Source: Methylobacterium sp. (GTDB taxonomy: Bacteria; Pseudomonadota; Alphaproteobacteria; Rhizobiales; Beijerinckiaceae). From it: a DNA stretch of 10,775 bases. Shown here piece after piece: positions 6,961 to 10,775 of this stretch (position 1 is its first letter; each line of letters begins with the position of its first letter). Location of the stretch: the NCBI GenBank assembly GCA_020252865.1, contig JADCCH010000298.1, forward strand, positions 1-10,775, written 5' to 3'. The notes beneath the pieces are model-generated. The model was not told the origin of the DNA, made no database searches, and worked only from the letters and a program-made list of their open reading frames with translations. The position numbers were made by a program, and so were the translations under genes.

Positions 6961-7638
6961 ATGCCGACGCTCCCCGCCAACCCCTATCCCTGGCCGTATG
7001 ACGGTGCCTTCAGCCCCGCGAATACGGCGCTGATCGTGATCGACATGCAGACCGATTTCTGCGGCAAGGGCGGCTATGTCGATGCGATGGGCTATGACCT
7101 TTCGCTCACCCGCGCGCCGATCGAGCCCATCCGCCGCGTGCTCGAAGCCATGCGCGCCAGGGGCTATTGGATCATCCATACCCGCGAGGGGCACCGGCCC
7201 GATCTTTCCGATCTGCCGGTGAACAAGCGCTGGCGCTCGCAGCGCATCGGTGCCGGCATCGGCGATCCCGGCCCGTGCGGGAAGATCCTCGTGCGCGGCG
7301 AACCGGGCTGGGAGATCATCGAGGAACTCGCGCCGCTGCCGGGCGAGACCATCATCGACAAGCCGGGCAAGGGCTCCTTCTGCGCGACCGACCTTGAAAT
7401 GATCCTGCGCCAGCGCGGCATCCGGAACATCATCCTCACCGGCATCACCACGGATGTCTGCGTGCACACCACCATGCGCGAGGCGAATGATCGCGGCTTC
7501 GAATGCCTGCTGCTGGAAGATTGCTGCGGCGCAACCGACAAGGGCAACCACGAGGCCGCGATCAAGATGGTGACGATGCAGGGCGGCGTGTTCGGTGCCG
7601 TGGCGAATTCCGCCATGCTGATCGCGGGCCTGCCATGA
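6961..7638 (+). CDS. biuH: Biuret amidohydrolase-like cysteine hydrolase (isochorismatase family)
   Basis: This 225-residue cytosolic hydrolase has the isochorismatase fold. The catalytic triad is Asp28 (VIDMQTDF), Lys134 (DKPGKGSF) and Cys167 (TTDVCV). Adding 8 gives 36/142/175, the triad I recall for Rhizobium leguminosarum BiuH. The other pocket residues recalled for BiuH also line up: Phe33 (41), Lys137 (145) and Gln207 (215). Segments such as [22 protein letters not shown] and [15 protein letters not shown] closely resemble BiuH. The expected reaction is biuret plus water to allophanate and ammonia (EC 3.5.1.84). ATG 6961 has GAGGA 8 nt upstream; a GTG at 6946 overlapping the previous stop would add five residues. 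The gene sits between permease and ATPase genes, as if its substrate is what the importer brings in. Other ureido-amide substrates remain possible. Confidence 0.82.
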   Translation: MPTLPANPYPWPYDGAFSPANTALIVIDMQTDFCGKGGYVDAMGYDLSLTRAPIEPIRRVLEAMRARGYWIIHTREGHRPDLSDLPVNKRWRSQRIGAGIGDPGPCGKILVRGEPGWEIIEELAPLPGETIIDKPGKGSFCATDLEMILRQRGIRNIILTGITTDVCVHTTMREANDRGFECLLLEDCCGATDKGNHEAAIKMVTMQGGVFGAVANSAMLIAGLP

Positions 7639-9167
7639 TCGCCGGGCCCGCCCGCCGCGCCATCGGCCTCGAAGCCATCGCCATGCGCAAGGTGTTCGGC
7701 GCGCTGGTGGCGCTCGATGATGTGTCGCTGAAGGTGCGGGCGGGCTCCTTCCATGCGCTGCTCGGCGAGAATGGCGCGGGCAAATCCACGCTCGTCAAAT
7801 GCATCATGGGCTTCTACCAGCCCGATGCCGGGCAGGTGCTGGTGGATGGCATGGAACGCGCCATCCGCAACCCGAAGGAAGCGGCGGAAGCAGGGATAGG
7901 CATGGTCTACCAGCATTTCACGCTGGTGCCTTCGCTCACGGGTGCCGAAAACCTCGTGGTCTCGCGCCCGCATGGCCGGACCATCATCCACTGGGCGGAA
8001 GAAAATCGCGCGCTCGAGGCCTTCCTCGATCGCATGCCGTTCCGCGCGCCGCTCGACCGGCCCGTGTCACTGCTCTCGGCGGGCGAGAAGCAGAAGCTCG
8101 AAATCCTGAAGCAGCTCTATCTCGACCAGCGTTTCATCATCCTCGACGAGCCGACCTCCGTGCTCACCCCGGGCGAGGCGGATGAGGTGCTCGGCCTGCT
8201 GCGCGACATGACCCGGCGCGGCGAGGTGACCGTGCTGATGATCACCCACAAGTTCCGCGAGGTCACGGCCTTCGCCGATGATCTGACGGTTCTGCGCAAG
8301 GGCGCCTTCGCCGGAAGGGGCGTGGTGAAGGAAACCCCGGTGGAGAGCATGGCCGCGATGATGATCGGCGACACACCCATCCGCGAGCGTGCCGACCGCG
8401 TGGCGCATGAGAAAAAGCCCGTGGCGCTCGACATTGCCGGGGTCTTCGCGGATGCCGATGACGGCCGCCCGGCCCTCGAGGCGATCAACCTGAAGATCCG
8501 CGCCGGCGAGATCGTGGGCATTGCCGGCGTCTCCGGCAATGGCCAGGGCGCGCTGGTGGAGGTGCTCTCCGGCCAGCGCCCCATGCGGCTGGGCCAGCTC
8601 GCGGTCCATGGCCAGGATTACCTGCCGAACCGCGCGAGCATGGCGCGCCTGAAAGTGTTCGGCCTGCCGGAGGAACCGCTGAAGAACGCCACCGTGCCGA
8701 AAATGTCGGTGGCGGAGAACATGGCCTTCCGCTCGTTTGATCGCCCGCCCATCGCCTCGCTGAAATACTGGCTGTCGCCCGCGCCCATGCGGAAGCAGGC
8801 GGAAGAACTCATCGCGAAATACCGCGTGAAGACGCCCTCGCCCGATGCGCCCATCGCGGCGCTCTCGGGCGGCAATGTGCAGCGCAGCGTGCTCGCACGC
8901 GAACTCTCGGGAGATGTCGAGGTGCTGATCGTTGCAAACCCCTGCTTCGGGCTCGATTTCGCCTCAGCTGCGGAAATCCGCGCGCAGATCATGGATCAGC
9001 GCAACCGGGGTGCCGCCGTGTTGCTCGTCTCGGAGGACCTGGACGAAATCCTCTCGCTCTCGGATCGCGTGGCGGTGATGTCCGGCGGGCAGATCACCTA
9101 TGTCGAGGAGATCGGGAAGACCGACCGCGCGACCATCGGCGCGCATATGGCCGGGGGAGGGCATTGA
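7635..9167 (+). CDS. ABC transporter ATP-binding protein with two nucleotide-binding domains (BMP/nucleoside-type)
   Basis: This 510-residue ATPase energises the importer and carries two fused nucleotide-binding domains, as usual for sugar/nucleoside-type systems. NBD1 has Walker [10 protein letters not shown] (residues 44-52), the Q-loop YQHF, an altered signature LSAGEKQK (147-154) and Walker B ILDEPT (169-174). NBD2 is degenerate: [10 protein letters not shown] (about 298-307) replaces Walker A and lacks the Lys, the signature is LSGGNVQ (410-416), and VANPCFGLD (433-441) replaces the Walker B/D-loop region without a catalytic Glu. Loss of Walker A in NBD2 is seen in relatives, so one ATP site is probably non-hydrolytic. 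Its ATG overlaps the hydrolase stop (ATGA). The frame is open further upstream to 7503, but that is only overlap with the hydrolase gene. Transport of a small polar nitrogen compound is inferred from the neighbours. Confidence 0.93.
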   Translation: MIAGPARRAIGLEAIAMRKVFGALVALDDVSLKVRAGSFHALLGENGAGKSTLVKCIMGFYQPDAGQVLVDGMERAIRNPKEAAEAGIGMVYQHFTLVPSLTGAENLVVSRPHGRTIIHWAEENRALEAFLDRMPFRAPLDRPVSLLSAGEKQKLEILKQLYLDQRFIILDEPTSVLTPGEADEVLGLLRDMTRRGEVTVLMITHKFREVTAFADDLTVLRKGAFAGRGVVKETPVESMAAMMIGDTPIRERADRVAHEKKPVALDIAGVFADADDGRPALEAINLKIRAGEIVGIAGVSGNGQGALVEVLSGQRPMRLGQLAVHGQDYLPNRASMARLKVFGLPEEPLKNATVPKMSVAENMAFRSFDRPPIASLKYWLSPAPMRKQAEELIAKYRVKTPSPDAPIAALSGGNVQRSVLARELSGDVEVLIVANPCFGLDFASAAEIRAQIMDQRNRGAAVLLVSEDLDEILSLSDRVAVMSGGQITYVEEIGKTDRATIGAHMAGGGH

Positions 9168-9835
9168 TGGCCGCGATTTCCATCCCCGCCGAGCCCGGCC
9201 CCTTCCCGCTGGCGCCGGGCCGCACCGCGCTGATCGTGATCGACATGCAGCGCGATTTCCTCGAGCCCGGCGGGTTCGGCGAGGCGCTTGGCAACGACGT
9301 CTCGACCCTGCGGCCCGCCATCGCGCCGGTCGCGCGGCTGCTCGCCCTGTTCCGCGCGAGGGGCTGGCCGGTGATCCACACGCGGGAATCGCACCGGCCC
9401 GACCTTTCGGATTGCCCGCCCGCGAAGCTCTCGCGCGGCGCGCCGGGGCTGCGGATCGGGGATCAAGGCCCGATGGGGCGCATTCTCGTGCAGGGGGAGG
9501 CGGGCAACGCCATCCTGCCGGAATGCGCGCCCATTCCCGGCGAGATCGAGATCGACAAGCCGGGGAAGGGCGCCTTCCACCGCACCGATCTTCAAGCCAT
9601 GCTGGAGGCAAGGGGCATCTCGCATCTCGTCTTCGCCGGCGTGACAACCGAGGTTTGCGTGCAGACCTCCATGCGCGAGGCGAATGATCGCGGCCATGAA
9701 TGCCTGCTGATCGAGGAGGCGACCGAAAGCTATTTCCCCGCCTTCAAGGCCGCGACGCTTGCGATGATCCGCGCGCAGGGCGGCATTGTCGGCTGGACGG
9801 CGAAACTCGCGGATTTCGAGGCAGCACTGGCATGA
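9167..9835 (+). CDS. Second cysteine hydrolase of the isochorismatase family, paralogue of the BiuH-like protein
   Basis: This 222-residue isochorismatase-fold amidohydrolase has its triad at Asp26 (VIDMQRDF), Lys131 (DKPGKGAF) and Cys164 (TTEVCV). The BiuH pocket residues are also kept (Phe31, Lys134, Gln204). It is clearly a paralogue of the protein encoded at 6961-7638 but differs in the substrate-lid stretch (here [19 protein letters not shown], in the other protein a stretch with NKRWRSQ and GDPGPCG) and after the Cys (EEATESYF against EDCCGATD). It may therefore act on a related substrate; triuret is the obvious candidate because triuret hydrolase (TrtA) is a known BiuH relative, but I cannot assign it. 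ATG 9167 overlaps the ATPase stop (TGATG) and follows a GGGGGAGGG ribosome site; the TTG immediately before it (9164) is not favoured. Its own stop overlaps the next start (ATGA). Confidence 0.85.
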   Translation: MAAISIPAEPGPFPLAPGRTALIVIDMQRDFLEPGGFGEALGNDVSTLRPAIAPVARLLALFRARGWPVIHTRESHRPDLSDCPPAKLSRGAPGLRIGDQGPMGRILVQGEAGNAILPECAPIPGEIEIDKPGKGAFHRTDLQAMLEARGISHLVFAGVTTEVCVQTSMREANDRGHECLLIEEATESYFPAFKAATLAMIRAQGGIVGWTAKLADFEAALA

Positions 9836-10605
9836 CGGATGATCGCAAGGGCCGCTGGGCGGGGCGCAACGAGACGAAGGATCGCGTGCGCGAGGATGTC
9901 TGGCAAGGGCTGGAGCGGAGCGGCTTCGGCATCGGCCCGGTCTGGAGCGCCATCCCGAATTTCGTCGGCGCGGATCTCGCGGCCTGGCGTCTCGCGCAGA
10001 CGCCGGAATGGCAGGCCGCGCGAACGGTGAAATGCAACCCCGATCCGCCGCAGATCCCCGTGCGCCTGCGGGCGCTGCTCGATGGCAAGGTGCTCTATGC
10101 GCCCGTGCCCTATCTCACCGAAGGTTTTCCGTATCTGCGGATCGACTCCGCAAGGCTGCGCGAGAAGGGCGTGAGCTTCGAACTCGCCGCGACCTCCGAA
10201 GGCTACATGATGCATGGCGAGCGCATCGATTTCGAGGCGGTGGAGCCGCTGGATTTCTGCGTGGTCGGGTCGGTCGCGGTCACGCGGTCGGGCGGGCGGA
10301 CGGGGAAGGGCGCGGGCTTCGCCGACCTTGAAACCGGCATTTTCCGCGAACTCGGCATCATCCGCCCCGGCACGCCCATGGCCACGACCATCCATTCGAG
10401 CCAGCTCGTCGCCGAGCCGCGCGTGGTGATGCAGGCGCATGACAGCCCGCTCGACTTCATCGCGACGGAGAGCGAACTCATCCGCACCGGCAACGAGGCC
10501 CCGCGCCCGGCGGGGGTGGATTGGGATTCCGTGCAGCCCGACCAGTTCGAGACCATCCCCTTCCTGCGCGACCTTCACGCGCGGATGCGGGCGAGGAAGG
10601 TCTAG
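9832..10605 (+). CDS. 5-formyltetrahydrofolate cyclo-ligase-like protein (COG0212, MTHFSD-type paralogue)
   Basis: This 257-residue protein is of the 5-FCL-like family, which shares the fold of 5-formyl-THF cyclo-ligase but is a distinct paralogue. Residues 17-50 ([14 protein letters not shown]...IPNFVGAD) and the motif [17 protein letters not shown] (144-160) followed by AGFADLE match the MTHFSD/COG0212 form. Classical cyclo-ligases instead carry a GYGGGYYD-like end to this loop. The Gly/Lys-rich loop is the likely ATP or phosphate site. The family's true reaction is unsettled; published comparative genomics, as I recall it, linked COG0212 to thiamin metabolism. It is the last gene of the operon, overlapping the second hydrolase by four bases (ATGA), so it is coupled to amide hydrolysis and import. 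Folate salvage cannot be ruled out but is less likely given the motif. Confidence 0.85.
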   Translation: MTDDRKGRWAGRNETKDRVREDVWQGLERSGFGIGPVWSAIPNFVGADLAAWRLAQTPEWQAARTVKCNPDPPQIPVRLRALLDGKVLYAPVPYLTEGFPYLRIDSARLREKGVSFELAATSEGYMMHGERIDFEAVEPLDFCVVGSVAVTRSGGRTGKGAGFADLETGIFRELGIIRPGTPMATTIHSSQLVAEPRVVMQAHDSPLDFIATESELIRTGNEAPRPAGVDWDSVQPDQFETIPFLRDLHARMRARKV

Positions 10606-10622
10606 GGTCGTGACACTCGACC
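10606..10622 (+). terminator. Weak hairpin directly after the operon
   Basis: GGTCG (10606-10610) can pair with CGACC (10618-10622) across a 7-nt loop, immediately after the last stop codon. There is no T-run, so terminator function is only a suggestion from position. Confidence 0.25.
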
Positions 10623-10724
10623 GGATTCCGATCCGATTGAACGAGGCCGCCCGCTCTCATTTCTTGTCATTTCACGCATTTTCTTCAATCTACCGGCATC
10701 CCCCTGGTCGGAAAATGCTCTAGA
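10611..10724. repeat. Probable dispersed intergenic repeat of alphaproteobacteria
   Basis: The stretch runs from GATTCCGATCCGATTGAACGA through CTCATTTCTTGT and ACGCATTTTCTTC to GGAAAATGCTCTAG. This succession resembles intergenic repeats I recall from many alphaproteobacterial genomes, whose ends read ...GAAAATGCTCTAG. It is more AT-rich than its surroundings and has no coding potential that fits the neighbours. I recognise it from memory and cannot align it. If right, a mobile or mosaic repeat sits between two convergent genes. Confidence 0.5.
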
Positions 10725-10775
10725 CCGGGCCGGCGCTGGCCTCGATCCAACGGGACAGGCCATCGGCAAGGCCAT
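10720..10775 (-). CDS. C-terminal end of a convergent gene of unknown function (cut by window edge)
   Basis: On the minus strand the frame ending at TAG (10722-10720) reads GLADGLSRWIEASAGPV for its last 17 codons and is open to the window edge. The composition (Trp, Glu, Ala-rich helix) looks like a protein C-terminus. Codon third positions are mostly G or C, as in the neighbours. The piece is too short to name. It would converge on the operon. The TAG coincides with the edge of the putative dispersed repeat. Confidence 0.4.
   Translation of the reverse strand, partial: GLADGLSRWIEASAGPV

Noticed and set aside
7503..7634. Upstream extension of the ATPase frame
   Set aside because: The extension lies over the conserved 3' end of the hydrolase gene and reads as low-complexity Arg-rich sequence; ATG 7635 with ATGA overlap is the natural start.
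9832..10605. Ordinary 5-formyltetrahydrofolate cyclo-ligase
   Set aside because: The motif is VVGSVAV...[13 protein letters not shown], the MTHFSD/COG0212 form, rather than the classical GYGGGYYD-type loop, and the context is not folate metabolism.
1..10775. CRISPR array, tRNA, rRNA or insertion sequence
   Set aside because: No regularly spaced repeats, tRNA-like cloverleaf, rRNA segment or transposase motif was seen.

Overview
The window is GC-rich (roughly two thirds G+C by eye) and reads as alphaproteobacterial DNA. Protein style and a RepA/RepB partition pair of the repABC type suggest a Rhodospirillales/Acetobacteraceae-like organism; that taxonomic guess is inference. The repAB pair implies that the window lies on a secondary replicon (plasmid or chromid), or on DNA derived from one.

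Layout. (1) 1-1639, minus strand: the start of repB (cut by the window edge) and complete repA, overlapping as TGATG. A perfect 26-bp palindrome inside the repB coding sequence contains a 16-mer that fits the parS consensus known for repABC plasmids. (2) 1640-1857: divergent intergenic region with direct repeats and a GC-rich hairpin. (3) 1858-3506, plus strand: a two-gene unit encoding a photolyase/cryptochrome-like FAD protein, whose domain order looks inverted, and a small DCC-family (DUF393) thiol-redox protein. (4) 3507-3749: regulatory region with an excellent sigma-54 promoter (3676-3692) and an upstream NtrC-like dyad (3554-3570). (5) 3750-10605, plus strand: a tight seven-gene operon encoding a Tat-type BMP-family substrate-binding protein, two permeases, a biuret-hydrolase-like cysteine hydrolase, the double-NBD ATPase, a second paralogous cysteine hydrolase, and a 5-formyl-THF cyclo-ligase-like protein of the COG0212/MTHFSD type. 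(6) 10606-10775: an intergenic stretch resembling a dispersed alphaproteobacterial repeat, then the C-terminal codons of a convergent gene.

How the genes work together (inference). Under nitrogen limitation, RpoN with an NtrC-like activator would switch on the operon. The BMP-type importer would bring in a small ureido/amide compound, and the two isochorismatase-fold amidohydrolases would release ammonia from it. The first hydrolase keeps every residue I recall from the biuret hydrolase active site (Asp, Phe, Lys, Lys, Cys, Gln) at a constant offset of 8. The second is a diverged paralogue, so a sequential pathway such as triuret to biuret to allophanate is attractive but unproven. No allophanate hydrolase or urease is present here. 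The co-transcribed COG0212 protein has no obvious role in such a pathway and is the most intriguing part of the operon.
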